Shown: piece after piece, positions 25,700-34,459 of the stretch | Layout of the letters: each line of letters opens with the position of its first letter | How positions within the stretch are numbered: position 1 is the first letter of the stretch | NCBI RefSeq assembly: GCF_947493125.1 | Contig: NZ_CANLQB010000005.1 | Span: 62,001 to 126,000 of the forward strand | Length of the DNA: 64,000 nucleotides | DNA from: an uncultured Roseobacter sp. | GTDB taxonomy: Bacteria > Pseudomonadota > Alphaproteobacteria > Rhodobacterales > Rhodobacteraceae | Direction: 5' to 3' | Made by a program: the position numbers and the translations under genes | The notes under the pieces: generated by a model | What the model saw: the letters and a program-made list of their open reading frames with translations, nothing else | What the model was told of the DNA's origin: nothing | Databases searched by the model: none

Positions 25700-27583
25700 A
25701 TGGTTATGTCCGATCCACCTGATACCACTCCCAAGGCGGCACTGCCCGGTCACGAGGTGATCCAGGGCTACCTCAAGACGCTGGACAGCTCGCCCGGCGT
25801 TTACCGGATGCTGGATGCGCAGGCCCGGGTGCTTTACGTCGGAAAAGCGCGGAACCTGCGGGCGCGCGTGAGCAATTATGCGCGGCCCGCTGGGCACAGC
25901 CCGCGGATTGCGCGGATGATCTCGATGACCGCGTCGATGATGTTCCTGACGACGCGGACGGAGACCGAGGCGCTGCTGCTGGAGCAGAACCTGATCAAGC
26001 AGCTGAAGCCCAAGTTCAACGTGCTCTTGCGCGACGACAAGAGCTTTCCGAATATCCTGGTGACGGCGGATCACGACTTTCCGCAGATCAAGAAGCATCG
26101 GGGGGCGAAGAAGGAGAAGGGGGCCTATTACGGACCCTTTGCCTCTGCGGGGGCGGTCAACCGGACGCTGAACCAGCTGCAGCGGGTGTTTTTGCTGCGG
26201 GATTGTTCCAACGCGATGTTCGACAGCCGGACGCGGCCCTGTCTGCAGTACCAGATCAAACGCTGCTCGGCGCCGTGTGTGGGCAAGATCAGCACGGAGG
26301 CGTATCGGCAGAGCGTGCGCGATGCGGAGACGTTCCTGACCGGCAAGACCACGGACATTCAGGCACGGCTGGCGGCCGAGATGGGCGCGGCCTCGGAGAT
26401 GATGGAGTTTGAGCGCGCGGCGGCCTTGCGCGACCGGATCAAGGCTTTGACACAGGTGCAGACGGCGCAGGGCATCAACCCGCAGAGCGTGGCAGAGGCC
26501 GACATCATCGCGCTGCATATGGACAGCGGCCAGGCCTGTGTGCAGGTGTTCTTCATCCGCGCCAATCAGAACTGGGGCAACAAGGATTACTATCCGCGCG
26601 TGGGGCCGGATGTGGATGCGGCGGAGGTGCTGGAGGCCTTTGTCGGGCAGTTCTACGACACGCGCGAGCCGCCGCGGCAGCTGATCCTGTCGAATGAGAT
26701 CGAGAATCCGGACCTGATGGCCGAGGCGCTTACGGGCAAGCTGGGGCGCAAGGTCGAGCTGCTGGTGCCCAAGCGGGGCGAGAAGGCGGAGTTGATCGAT
26801 TCCGCGTTGCGCAATGCGCGCGAGAGCCTCGCGCGGAAGATGGCGGAGACGGCGACGCAAGCGAAGCTCATGCGGGGCGTGGCGGAGGCCTTTGACCTCA
26901 AGGCCCCGCCCGAGCGGATCGAAGTTTATGACAACAGCCACATTCAGGGGGCCTTTGCGGTGGGCGCGATGATCGTGGCGGGCCCCGAGGGATTTTTGAA
27001 AAACCAGTACCGCAAGTTCAACATTCGCGGAGACGAGCTGACGCCCGGGGATGACTTCGGGATGATGAAAGAGGTGCTGACCCGGCGCTTCAAGCGGCTG
27101 ATCAAGGAGGACCCGGAGCGCAGCGAGGGGCATTGGCCGGACCTGCTGCTCATTGACGGCGGGGCCGGGCAGGTGAGTGCGGTGCGTGAGATCATGGAGG
27201 CGCATGGCGTGGGCGATATTCCGATGGTCGGTGTGGCGAAGGGGATCGACCGGGATGCGGGCAAGGAAGAGTTTTACCGGACCGGCAAGCAGCCCTTTGC
27301 GCTGCGCCACAATGATCCGGTGCTCTATTTCATTCAGCGGATGCGGGATGAGGCGCACAGGTTTGCCATCGGGACGCATCGGGCGAAGCGGGCGAAATCC
27401 GTGGGCGCCACGCCTTTGGACGATGTGCCGGGCGTGGGAGCCGCGCGCAAGCGGGCGCTGCTGGCGCATTTCGGCTCCGCCAAGGCGGTGGCGCGGGCGA
27501 ACCTGAGCGATCTGAAGGCGGTCGAGGGCGTCTCGGGCGCGCTCGCGGAAAAAATCTATGATTTCTTTCACGAGCGCGGGTGA
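25700..27583 (+). CDS. uvrC: Excinuclease ABC subunit C
   Basis: 627 aa from ATG 25700 (another ATG at 25706; neither has a strong ribosome site). Domains in order: GIY-YIG nuclease (SSPGVYRMLDAQARVLYVGK), cysteine stretch RDCSNAMF with RPCLQYQIKRCSAPCVG, UVR segment, the RNase H-like endonuclease with IEVYDNSHIQGAF and LLLIDGGAGQVSA, and a C-terminal helix-hairpin-helix (VPGVGAARKRALLAHFG). With UvrB it makes both incisions in nucleotide excision repair. It is followed by pgsA. Confidence 0.97.
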   Translation: MVMSDPPDTTPKAALPGHEVIQGYLKTLDSSPGVYRMLDAQARVLYVGKARNLRARVSNYARPAGHSPRIARMISMTASMMFLTTRTETEALLLEQNLIKQLKPKFNVLLRDDKSFPNILVTADHDFPQIKKHRGAKKEKGAYYGPFASAGAVNRTLNQLQRVFLLRDCSNAMFDSRTRPCLQYQIKRCSAPCVGKISTEAYRQSVRDAETFLTGKTTDIQARLAAEMGAASEMMEFERAAALRDRIKALTQVQTAQGINPQSVAEADIIALHMDSGQACVQVFFIRANQNWGNKDYYPRVGPDVDAAEVLEAFVGQFYDTREPPRQLILSNEIENPDLMAEALTGKLGRKVELLVPKRGEKAELIDSALRNARESLARKMAETATQAKLMRGVAEAFDLKAPPERIEVYDNSHIQGAFAVGAMIVAGPEGFLKNQYRKFNIRGDELTPGDDFGMMKEVLTRRFKRLIKEDPERSEGHWPDLLLIDGGAGQVSAVREIMEAHGVGDIPMVGVAKGIDRDAGKEEFYRTGKQPFALRHNDPVLYFIQRMRDEAHRFAIGTHRAKRAKSVGATPLDDVPGVGAARKRALLAHFGSAKAVARANLSDLKAVEGVSGALAEKIYDFFHERG

Positions 27584-27708
27584 TCCGAAGGCCGCGCTGG
27601 CGCGCGACATCATTTATGGATTGGGCGCGGGCGGGGATGCGCGCACCCGGAACGGCGAGCGGTCGGTTGTCGCTTTCGCCCGGTTTGGCCGCGTTGTAGG
27701 GTAAGGCC

Positions 27709-28383
27709 ATGACGCTGACCCTGCCGAATATTCTGACCATTGTCAGGCTGGTGGCCGCGCCCATGGTGGCGGTGATGTTTCTCTATTTCACGCGGCCTTA
27801 TGCGGATTGGTTTGCGCTGATCCTGTTTGTCTCGGCGGCGATCACCGACTGGTTCGACGGCTATCTGGCGCGGGCCTGGAAGCAGGAGACGAAGCTGGGT
27901 GCGATGCTCGACCCGATCGCCGACAAGGCGATGGTGGTCATTGCGCTGATGGTCATTGTCGGGTTCTCGGATGTCTATTGGACGCCTTGGCTGGTGCTGC
28001 CGGCGACCGTGATCCTCTTTCGGGAGGTCTTTGTCTCGGGGTTGCGGGAGTTTCTGGGGGACACGGCGGGCACGCTGAAGGTGACACCGCTGGCGAAGTG
28101 GAAGACCACGGCACAGATGGTGGCGATTGCGGTGCTGTTCTCGCGCGGGATTTTCGAGCATCATCTGGTGATGAACAGCTATGGCATGGACCCCGAACTC
28201 ATCGCGCAGGTGATGGGCGGTGAGGTCGAGGATGTGAATGGCTTGCGCTTCTATTACCATGCGATGGTGTGGTCGGGGCGCGTGGGCCTGTGGATGCTGT
28301 GGATTGCGGCGGCGATGACGCTGGTGTCGGGCTACGACTATTTCCGCAAGGCCACGCCTTACTTGAAGGATGAGAGCGCATGA
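27709..28383 (+). CDS. pgsA: CDP-diacylglycerol-glycerol-3-phosphate 3-phosphatidyltransferase
   Basis: 224 aa integral membrane enzyme making phosphatidylglycerophosphate from CDP-diacylglycerol. The CDP-alcohol phosphotransferase motif D-G-x2-A-R-x8-G-x3-D-x3-D is seen as DWFDGYLARAWKQETKLGAM followed by LDPIADK. Starts NILTIVRLVAAP as usual. About 40 residues longer than E. coli PgsA because of a loop near residue 165 (DPELIAQVMGGEVEDVNGL). Overlaps moaD by four bases. Confidence 0.95.
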   Translation: MTLTLPNILTIVRLVAAPMVAVMFLYFTRPYADWFALILFVSAAITDWFDGYLARAWKQETKLGAMLDPIADKAMVVIALMVIVGFSDVYWTPWLVLPATVILFREVFVSGLREFLGDTAGTLKVTPLAKWKTTAQMVAIAVLFSRGIFEHHLVMNSYGMDPELIAQVMGGEVEDVNGLRFYYHAMVWSGRVGLWMLWIAAAMTLVSGYDYFRKATPYLKDESA

Positions 28384-28625
28384 ATGTGTTGTATTTTGCC
28401 TGGGTGCGCGAGCGGATCGGATTGCCGCGCGAGGAGGTGGAGAGTTCGGCCGAGACGGTCTCGGATCTGGTGGATGAGCTGGTGGCGCGGGAGGAGCGCT
28501 ATGCCGCGGCCTTTGCGGACCGCTCGGCGCTGCGCGTGGCCATAGATCAGGAGTTGAGCGATTTCGATGCGCCGCTCAAGGGCGCGCGCGAAGTGGCCTT
28601 CTTCCCACCGATGACGGGCGGCTGA
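28380..28625 (+). CDS. moaD: Molybdopterin synthase small subunit
   Basis: 81 aa ubiquitin-fold protein ending in the required Gly-Gly (FFPPMTGG), the site that carries the thiocarboxylate sulfur. Begins MNVLYFAWVRERIG. It overlaps pgsA (ATGA) and moaE (TGATG), so the three are co-translated. Molybdenum cofactor made here would also supply the cox molybdoenzyme at 58-61 kb. Confidence 0.95.
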   Translation: MNVLYFAWVRERIGLPREEVESSAETVSDLVDELVAREERYAAAFADRSALRVAIDQELSDFDAPLKGAREVAFFPPMTGG

Positions 28626-29068
28626 TGCGCGTATCGGTGCAGGAGGCGCCCTTCGATCTGGGCGCGGAGACGGCGCGGTTTGCCGCGGGGCATCAGACCA
28701 TGGGTGCGGTGGTGACCTTCACCGGCGTGGTGCGCGACAGCGATGCGGGCACGCTCCAGGTGATGGAGATCGAGCATTACCCCGGTATGACCGAGCGGGC
28801 GCTGACCGAGATCGCCGGGGAGGCGCAGCGGCGCTGGTCCCTGGGGGATGTGCTGGTGATCCACCGCCATGGCAGCCTGACGCCGGGCGAGATGATCATG
28901 ATGGTCGCCACGGCGGCGCGGCACCGCAAGGATGCCTTTGAGGCGGCCGAGTTCCTGATGGATTACCTGAAGTCGCGCGCGCCCTTCTGGAAGCGCGAAG
29001 TGACGGACCAGGGCACCGATTGGGTGGCCGCTCGGGACGAGGACGAGGACGCGCTGAGCCGCTGGTGA
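28625..29068 (+). CDS. moaE: Molybdopterin synthase catalytic subunit
   Basis: 147 aa. Characteristic segments: GAVVTFTGVVRD, LQVMEIEHYPGMTE, VLVIHRHGSLTPGEMIMMV, and the active-site lysine region LMDYLKSRAPFWKREV. It transfers two sulfurs from MoaD to precursor Z to make molybdopterin. One-base overlap with moaD. The C-terminus ends in an acidic stretch. Confidence 0.96.
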   Translation: MRVSVQEAPFDLGAETARFAAGHQTMGAVVTFTGVVRDSDAGTLQVMEIEHYPGMTERALTEIAGEAQRRWSLGDVLVIHRHGSLTPGEMIMMVATAARHRKDAFEAAEFLMDYLKSRAPFWKREVTDQGTDWVAARDEDEDALSRW

Positions 29069-29073
29069 GCGGT

Positions 29074-29087
29074 TTGACGTGCATCAA
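29074..29087. promoter_or_regulatory. FNR/FixK-type box upstream of uspA
   Basis: TTGAC-GTGC-ATCAA fits the FNR/FixK consensus TTGAT-N4-ATCAA with one mismatch, 65 bases before the universal stress protein gene. Rhodobacteraceae use FnrL at such sites to switch on genes under low oxygen; usp genes are common targets. Confidence 0.6.
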
Positions 29088-29091
29088 GGCG

Positions 29092-29107
29092 GGGTGTGAT
29101 CACACCC
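29092..29107. promoter_or_regulatory. 16-bp perfect palindrome upstream of uspA
   Basis: GGGTGTGATCACACCC is fully palindromic and centred 20 bases after the FNR-like box. It holds TGTGATCACA, the two CRP half-sites fused without the usual six-base spacer, so it is probably not a CRP site. It may be another operator. Confidence 0.4.
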
Positions 29108-29151
29108 GTTAGTCTCCTTTCGAACCTGAAAAACGAGAGGAGACACGAGCG

Positions 29152-29598
29152 ATGTTCGAGAAAATCACGGTAGGATTTGACGGATCGGACCCGTCGGAGA
29201 ACGCGCTGCGGATGGCCTGCGATCTGGCGGGCAAGTACGATGCGGAGGTGCATATCTCGCATACACCCAGGGCCGAGACGGTGACCTTTGCCCTGGGTGC
29301 GGTCGCGGGCTATCACGTGGCGACGACGATGCCCACGGCGGAGCAGGTTGCGGAAGCCGCGCAGAAGATCGTGGCCCAGGCCAAGGCGATTGCGGCCAAC
29401 GCCGGGGTCAAGAACCCCATCGTGCATGTGGGCGATGGCGAGCCGGCGCAGGCCATGCTGGACTATGCGCGGGACATCGGATCGGATCTGATCGTCACCG
29501 GGCGGCGGGGGCTTGGCAACCTGTCCGGGCTGGTTCTGGGCAGCACATCCCAGCATGTGGCGCATACCGCGCGCTGTGCACATCTGACGGTGACCTGA
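29152..29598 (+). CDS. Universal stress protein (UspA family)
   Basis: 148 aa single-domain Usp. It starts KITVGFDGSDPSENALRMA, and the ATP-binding G-x2-G-x9-G-S motif is GRRGLGNLSGLVLGSTS near the C-terminus, which suggests the ATP-binding subclass. GAGAGGAGA precedes the ATG. An FNR-type box upstream points to low-oxygen induction. Role: stress survival, mechanism unknown. Confidence 0.93.
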   Translation: MFEKITVGFDGSDPSENALRMACDLAGKYDAEVHISHTPRAETVTFALGAVAGYHVATTMPTAEQVAEAAQKIVAQAKAIAANAGVKNPIVHVGDGEPAQAMLDYARDIGSDLIVTGRRGLGNLSGLVLGSTSQHVAHTARCAHLTVT

Positions 29599-29614
29599 CG
29601 ACGGGGCGTCAGCC

Positions 29615-29941
29615 CTAGCCGATGGCCTCGCGATTGACCCGCGCGCGGAGCTCTTCCGCTTCGTGCCGGGCATCGCGCAGACCGTCCATGGCGGCGCGCA
29701 GCTCGGCCTCGGTCTGGGCCAGCTGGTTGGTCAGTTCCGCCTCGCGCTGCTGCAGGTAGGTGATGGCCTGATCGCGGGTCTCCTCGGCCTCGTGCAGCTC
29801 TTGGCTCATCCGGTCGAGCTGGGCGACGTCATCCGCGGCCACGCGGCTGAAGCGATGCACCAGCCAATTTGCAAACCACCCCAAACAGAACGCCACAAAC
29901 AGAATAATTGCTGTGGCAATGACAAACTCTGTCCTACTCAT
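29615..29941 (-). CDS. Small membrane-anchored coiled-coil protein
   Basis: 108 aa from ATG 29941. Residues 5-25 are one membrane helix (FVIATAIILFVAFCLGWFA); from about 35 to 100 the sequence is a continuous acidic coiled coil (LDRMSQELHEAEETRDQAIT, LTNQLAQTEAELRAAMDGL). It overlaps the end of the upstream OmpA-like gene by eight bases, so the two are likely co-translated and perhaps part of one envelope complex. No named family is recognised. Confidence 0.8.
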   Translation of the reverse strand: MSRTEFVIATAIILFVAFCLGWFANWLVHRFSRVAADDVAQLDRMSQELHEAEETRDQAITYLQQREAELTNQLAQTEAELRAAMDGLRDARHEAEELRARVNREAIG

Positions 29942-31838
29942 CCCCGGATCCTTCCGCACCATCAACACCGTCACCACGTTCTGTATCGCCGGATTCTGCG
30001 GCGCTTTCCAGTGTTGTTTCGCCTTCCGGTTGAGGTTGCGTCGAGGCAATCAGCCTGAATTCGATCCGCCGGTTGGCCTCGCGGCCGGCTTCGGTGTCGT
30101 TTTCGGCGATGGGCCGGGTCTCGCCGTAGCCTTTGGCGATGAAGGAGCCGGTGAGCACGCGGCGCGCGCGTAGCTCGTTCAGCACTGATTCTGCGCGCGC
30201 CTGGCTGAGGGCGAGGTTCATCTCCTCGCGGCCCTGGCTGTCGGTGTGGCCCTGCACCTCCAGCCGGAGATCGCCGCAGGCCTGCAGCACCTCGGCGATC
30301 ATGTCCATGGTGCTGAGCGCGCTTTCGTCGATGGTGGCACTGCCGGGCTCGAAGGTGATCTTGGAGGCGGAGACGATCTGGCCCAGATCCGCCTCGCATT
30401 CCTGCGGGGTCGGCAGCGCGGCGATCGGGTCCAGCGCTTCGATATAGACCACGTCGATCTTGTAGGGGCTGTCCTGGCCGAGCTTGCTGGCCATGAACTG
30501 TGCCACCGAGGCGCGGGCATTCCGGTTGCCCGACTGGCCGCTGAGGGTCAGCGCGTCCGGGGTCACCGTGACGGATCCGTTGTGCAGGTAGGCCAGCGCC
30601 TGCAGGCCGGTCAGCACGCGGGTGGACCAGTCGGCCGGCAGGTCATCGACCACGCGCGCGGCGGTGTAGACTTTGTCCGAGCCGAACTTGGCGCGGGCGA
30701 AGCTGTCGGTGACCTCGCGCATCTTCTCATCGGCGAGGCGCCCGCGCAGCTGGACCTGGCCTTCGGGGCTGAGCGTGGCCACGAACTCGGCAGGGCCGGT
30801 GGCGGGATCGGGAGTTTCGGGCAGCACCGGGGTCAGGGCGAAAACCTCCGGCAGCGCTGTTTCCAGCTCGCCCGTGACGCGGTCGAAAAGGCGCTGGTCG
30901 GTGCCCTCGGCGGCCACGAGGGTCACATCGGCGTTGGAGAAGGTCACGCTGCCGGCGCCGAGGTCGGCGAGAGCCGCAATCGCGGTTTCCACCGCCTGAC
31001 CCCAGTTGGGTGACGGCACGCCCATGCCGATGGTGCAGCGCGCCGTGCCGTCCAGACCGGCGGCGTAGGCGGCATCGAGGATGCGGGCTTCGGAGGTCTC
31101 GGTGTCAGCGGAGCAGGCGTCGAAGCGGGCGCCCGCGTCGTCGATCACGAAGCGCAGGGTGAAGGGCGTGATCACCGGGCGCGGCGCGGTGATGTTGAGC
31201 GTGAGCTGCAGCGCGGGGGGCGCTGCCCGCGTCAGGTCCTGCTCCAGCGCCGCTTTGGCCTCGGCGCTTTCGGTGATGGCGGTGACCTCCACGCGCCCGG
31301 CGGCGACGGAGACCTTCGCGCGGGGCAGATCGTCAATCGCGGTGATGGCGAAGGCCAGCGCATCCTCCCAGCCGCCGGGGGCGGGGTAGTCGGCGGTCTC
31401 CAGCAGGTCGGTGACGGGCAGGTCGCTCATAGCGCTGAAGCCCGCGACCATCTCGTCGCGGTCGGTGCTTTCGGGGATCAGCCCGATGATCGACACGCCG
31501 GAGGTGTTGCGCAGCACCTCCGCCGAGAAGCGCGGCGCGGTGATCGCCTGGGCGGCCTGCACCTCCATCTCGTCGATGATCCGCGCCGCATCGACCACGG
31601 AGCCTGCGACGCTGAGCGCGCGGAAGCGCAGCGCCTCGTTGGGCGCGGTGCCGGCGAGCAGCACGCGCAGCCCGTCGGCCTCGACCTCGGCCCAGGTCAG
31701 CGCGTTGGCGTCGAGCGCGTCGCGGACCCCGATTTCGGAGTTGTCCTCGACCAGCTGCACCGATGAGTTGGCCGCCACGAGGGCCGCCGCGGCGGCGGTC
31801 ACGAAGGCGGCAACGGATAGGGTGGTGGCGCGCGGCAT
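29934..31838 (-). CDS. OmpA-family peptidoglycan-binding envelope protein
   Basis: 634 aa with an N-terminal signal/anchor (residues 1-24). Residues 30-470 contain repeated BON-like segments (EVEADGLRVLLAGTAPNEAL, EFVATLSPEGQVQLRGRLAD). Residues about 490-605 are an OmpA C-terminal domain: ITFEPGSATIDE, LRLEVQGHTDSQGREEMNL, LSQARAESVLNEL, GYGETRPIAEND, NRRIEFRLI. It links the envelope to peptidoglycan. The C-terminal tail is acidic and low-complexity. Its precise role is unknown. Confidence 0.9.
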   Translation of the reverse strand: MPRATTLSVAAFVTAAAAALVAANSSVQLVEDNSEIGVRDALDANALTWAEVEADGLRVLLAGTAPNEALRFRALSVAGSVVDAARIIDEMEVQAAQAITAPRFSAEVLRNTSGVSIIGLIPESTDRDEMVAGFSAMSDLPVTDLLETADYPAPGGWEDALAFAITAIDDLPRAKVSVAAGRVEVTAITESAEAKAALEQDLTRAAPPALQLTLNITAPRPVITPFTLRFVIDDAGARFDACSADTETSEARILDAAYAAGLDGTARCTIGMGVPSPNWGQAVETAIAALADLGAGSVTFSNADVTLVAAEGTDQRLFDRVTGELETALPEVFALTPVLPETPDPATGPAEFVATLSPEGQVQLRGRLADEKMREVTDSFARAKFGSDKVYTAARVVDDLPADWSTRVLTGLQALAYLHNGSVTVTPDALTLSGQSGNRNARASVAQFMASKLGQDSPYKIDVVYIEALDPIAALPTPQECEADLGQIVSASKITFEPGSATIDESALSTMDMIAEVLQACGDLRLEVQGHTDSQGREEMNLALSQARAESVLNELRARRVLTGSFIAKGYGETRPIAENDTEAGREANRRIEFRLIASTQPQPEGETTLESAAESGDTERGDGVDGAEGSGDE

Positions 31839-31875
31839 GGAACCCGGTGATCAGTTTCGTCTGGCTTTGGTGATA

Positions 31876-31893
31876 CCCCCCCGCGCGGGGGGG
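31876..31893. repeat. Hairpin after ubiA
   Basis: Seven C, GCGC, seven G: an 18-base perfect palindrome in the 60-base gap between ubiA and the OmpA-like gene, both on the minus strand. No T-run follows, so termination is uncertain. Confidence 0.5.
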
Positions 31894-31898
31894 TTCAA

Positions 31899-32861
31899 TC
31901 ACGCCAGCAGGGCCGCGCCAAAAAAGAGCAGCGGGATCGCGCCGGTATCCCGGTTAGCGCGAAAGAGGCGAAGCAGTTTCGCGTTATCGTCGATGTCGAG
32001 GCCGCGCAACTGCCAGGCCATGTGCCAGCCCATGGCCCAGGGGCCCGCAAGCGCCAGCACCATGGCGAGCACCGAGGCCTGCGGCAGCGCGGCGCCGATC
32101 ACCGCGAGCCCCATGAGCCCGACGGTCGCCATGAGGAAGCGGCGCAGCCAGGCGCTGGTCTTGTCGCCGAAAAGCCGGGCGGTGGATTTGATCCCGATGA
32201 GCGCGTCGTCTTCGGTGTCCTGGTGGGCGTAGATCGTGTCGTAGAAGAGGGTCCAGGCGATGCCTGCCAGGTAGAGCAGCACGGCGGGCGCGTGCAGCGT
32301 GCCGGAATGTGCGGCCCAGGCCAGCAGCGCGCCCCAGTTGAAGGCGAGGCCGAGGAAGACCTGCGGCCACCAGGTGAACCTCTTTGCAAAGGGGTAGATG
32401 GCGACGGGCAGCAAGGCGAGCACGCCAAGCGCGATGGCGGCCACGTCGAAGGTCAGCAGGATGCAGAAGGCGAGCAGCGACTGGGCGCACATCCAGATCA
32501 CGGCGCCGCGCACGGTGACCTGACCGGCGGGGATGGGACGGGAGCGGGTGCGCTCGACCGCGCCGTCGAAATCCCGGTCGGTGATGTCGTTCCAGGTGCA
32601 GCCCGCGCCGCGCATCAGCCAGGCGCCCGCCGCGCAGCCCACCGCGATCCAGAGATCGTGCCATGAGGCGCGCTGATCGTGCAGCATCGCCAACGCCAGC
32701 CCCCACCAGCAGGGCAGCAGCAGCAGCCAGGTGCCGATGGGCCGGTCCGCCCGGCTGAGCCGCAGGTAGGGGCGCATGGGCATAGGTGCGTAGCGGTCGA
32801 CCCAGTTGCCTGTGACAGCATCGGCGACGGAGCTGTCTGGTGCAGGCTGCGGGTTTTGCAT
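31899..32861 (-). CDS. ubiA: 4-hydroxybenzoate octaprenyltransferase
   Basis: 320 aa from ATG 32861, preceded by GGAGAAAGAC. Two aspartate-rich prenyl-diphosphate sites are present: NDITDRDFDGAVERTRSRPI near residue 105 and YAHQDTEDDALIGIKSTA near 225. About eight membrane helices. It attaches the polyprenyl tail to 4-hydroxybenzoate in ubiquinone synthesis. The N-terminus has a hydrophilic extension before WVDRYAP. Divergent from rsmE. Confidence 0.95.
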   Translation of the reverse strand: MQNPQPAPDSSVADAVTGNWVDRYAPMPMRPYLRLSRADRPIGTWLLLLPCWWGLALAMLHDQRASWHDLWIAVGCAAGAWLMRGAGCTWNDITDRDFDGAVERTRSRPIPAGQVTVRGAVIWMCAQSLLAFCILLTFDVAAIALGVLALLPVAIYPFAKRFTWWPQVFLGLAFNWGALLAWAAHSGTLHAPAVLLYLAGIAWTLFYDTIYAHQDTEDDALIGIKSTARLFGDKTSAWLRRFLMATVGLMGLAVIGAALPQASVLAMVLALAGPWAMGWHMAWQLRGLDIDDNAKLLRLFRANRDTGAIPLLFFGAALLA

Positions 32862-32885
32862 ATGTCTTTCTCCATGGAGCGGACG

Positions 32886-33605
32886 GTGACGGCAAAGATC
32901 AGGCTTTATGTAGAACATGCCTTGGGCGCGGGGCAATCGGTTCCGGTGTCGCGGGCGCAGGCGCATTACCTTTTCGGAGTGATGCGGCTGGGTGTGGGGG
33001 CGCAGGTGCTGCTGTTTGACGGGCAGAGCGGCGAGTGGCTGGCCGAGGTGGCGGAGGCGGGCAAGCGCGGCGGGGTGCTGAGCGTGCTAAGCCGGACCCG
33101 GCCGCTGCAGATGCCGCCGGACCTGTGGCTGATGTTCGCGCCGATCAAGAAGGCGCGCACGGATTTCATCGTCGAGAAGGCGGTGGAGATGGGCGCGGCC
33201 CGGATCGTACCGGTGCAGACGCAATTCACGAACTCGGGGCGCATTCAGCGCGACCGGCTGCAGACCCATGCGATGGAGGCCGCCGAGCAATGCGGTGCGA
33301 CCGTCGTGCCGGAGGTGGCCGAGATGCAGCGGCTGGACCGGGTGCTGGACGCCTGGGAGGGCGACCGTCAGATCCTGTTTTGCGACGAAGCACAGGTGGC
33401 CTCAAAGCCCACCTTACCTGCTGTTGACGGCCCTTGGGCCATTCTGATCGGGCCGGAGGGCGGCTTTGCGGACGGAGAGCGCGCCCGGTTGCAGCGGATG
33501 GCGCAGGCGCATGGCGTCTCATTGGGCCCGCGCATCCTGCGGGCGGAGACGGCGGCGGTGGCGGCGCTGACGCTGTGGCAGGTTGCCTTGGGAGATTGGG
33601 TGTGA
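32886..33605 (+). CDS. rsmE: 16S rRNA (uracil-1498-N3)-methyltransferase
   Basis: 239 aa from GTG 32886, chosen because ATGGAG gives a ribosome site and the protein then opens with the usual TAKIRLYVEH; in-frame ATGs at 32862 and 32874 would add up to eight residues. The SPOUT knot is at the C-terminus: GPWAILIGPEGGFADGERAR and LGPRILRAETAAVAAL. It methylates U1498 of 16S rRNA. Around residue 175 the coding sequence includes a copy of the intergenic repeat arm found near coxL (33395-33427), just ahead of the knot. It overlaps the next gene by four bases (GTGA). Confidence 0.95.
   Translation: MTAKIRLYVEHALGAGQSVPVSRAQAHYLFGVMRLGVGAQVLLFDGQSGEWLAEVAEAGKRGGVLSVLSRTRPLQMPPDLWLMFAPIKKARTDFIVEKAVEMGAARIVPVQTQFTNSGRIQRDRLQTHAMEAAEQCGATVVPEVAEMQRLDRVLDAWEGDRQILFCDEAQVASKPTLPAVDGPWAILIGPEGGFADGERARLQRMAQAHGVSLGPRILRAETAAVAALTLWQVALGDWV
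33395..33427 (+). repeat. coxS-coxL-type repeat arm inside rsmE
   Basis: A 33-base stretch matches the right arm of the inverted repeat at 58177-58209 (reverse complement) in 28 positions, including GGTGGCCT and AAAGCCCACCTTACCTG. Here it encodes VASKPTLPAV in a variable loop before the knot. Confidence 0.7.
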
Positions 33606-34459
33606 TCCGGGTGGCGGGACCCCAGGACGCCGCGGCGCTGGAGGCGTTTCTGCAGCCCCATGCGGCGACCTCGATGTTTCTGCGCGGCAATCTGGCGGCG
33701 CATGGGATCGGGGCCTCGGATCATGCCCATGCGACCACCTATTATCTGGGCGAGGTGGCCGGGCGGATCGCTGCAGTGGCGGGCTGTACGAACGGTGGGT
33801 TTCTGATGTGTCAGGCGCCGGGCGCGGGGCCGGAGTTCTGGGCGGATTGCGCGCGTGCGCTGCAGGGGCGGCGGCTGGTGGGGATCACGGGTGTGCCCGC
33901 GCAGGTCGATGCCTTTGCGGAGGCGCTGGGGTTTGGCGATGCGGCGTTCCGGATGAAAGATCTGGAGCCGCTTTATGCGCTGTCGCTGGCGGATTTGCCG
34001 GATGTCGGGACGCGGGACGTATCGTTGCGCCGTCCGAGGCCAGAGGAGGCGGGGGGGCTTGCGCCGTGGTTCGAGGCCTATCACCACGAGACCGGGATGG
34101 GCACGCTGGATGGGGTCGACGGGAGGATTGCGGCGCAGCAGTTCATCGAGAAGGCCGACAGCCGGGTCATGGAGATCGGCGGCGCGGTTTGCGCGATGTC
34201 GGCGCTAAATGCACGCACGGCGGATATGGTGCAGGTGGGGGGCGTTTACGTGCCGCCGGAGCATCGCGGGCGCGGCTACGGCGGGCGCATCGTGGCGCTG
34301 CATCTGGCGGAGGTGCGCGCGCAGGCTATTGGCGCGGCGATCCTCTTTGCCGCGACCGCTGTTGCGGCCCGGGCCTATGAAGCCATCGGGTTCCGCAGGA
34401 TCGGCAGCTATCAGATTGCGTTGCTGAAAACACCCATGGTCGTGGGGGCGGAGGTATGA
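33602..34459 (+). CDS. GNAT-family acetyltransferase
   Basis: 285 aa from GTG 33602, overlapping the rsmE stop. The N-terminal half (about 1-130) is a degenerate GNAT-like repeat; the C-terminal half has the acetyl-CoA loop VPPEHRGRGYGGRIVALHLA (V-x-P-x-x-R-G-x-G-x-G/A) and ends with YEAIGFRRIGSYQIALL, the usual GNAT tail. Substrate unknown. Coupled downstream to a small membrane protein. Confidence 0.88.
   Translation: MIRVAGPQDAAALEAFLQPHAATSMFLRGNLAAHGIGASDHAHATTYYLGEVAGRIAAVAGCTNGGFLMCQAPGAGPEFWADCARALQGRRLVGITGVPAQVDAFAEALGFGDAAFRMKDLEPLYALSLADLPDVGTRDVSLRRPRPEEAGGLAPWFEAYHHETGMGTLDGVDGRIAAQQFIEKADSRVMEIGGAVCAMSALNARTADMVQVGGVYVPPEHRGRGYGGRIVALHLAEVRAQAIGAAILFAATAVAARAYEAIGFRRIGSYQIALLKTPMVVGAEV

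Noticed and set aside
25685-27613. A 642-codon minus-strand open frame
   Set aside because: Shadow of uvrC; the plus-strand frame has all UvrC domains.
29092-29107. CRP site
   Set aside because: The TGTGA/TCACA halves are adjacent without the six-base spacer that CRP needs.
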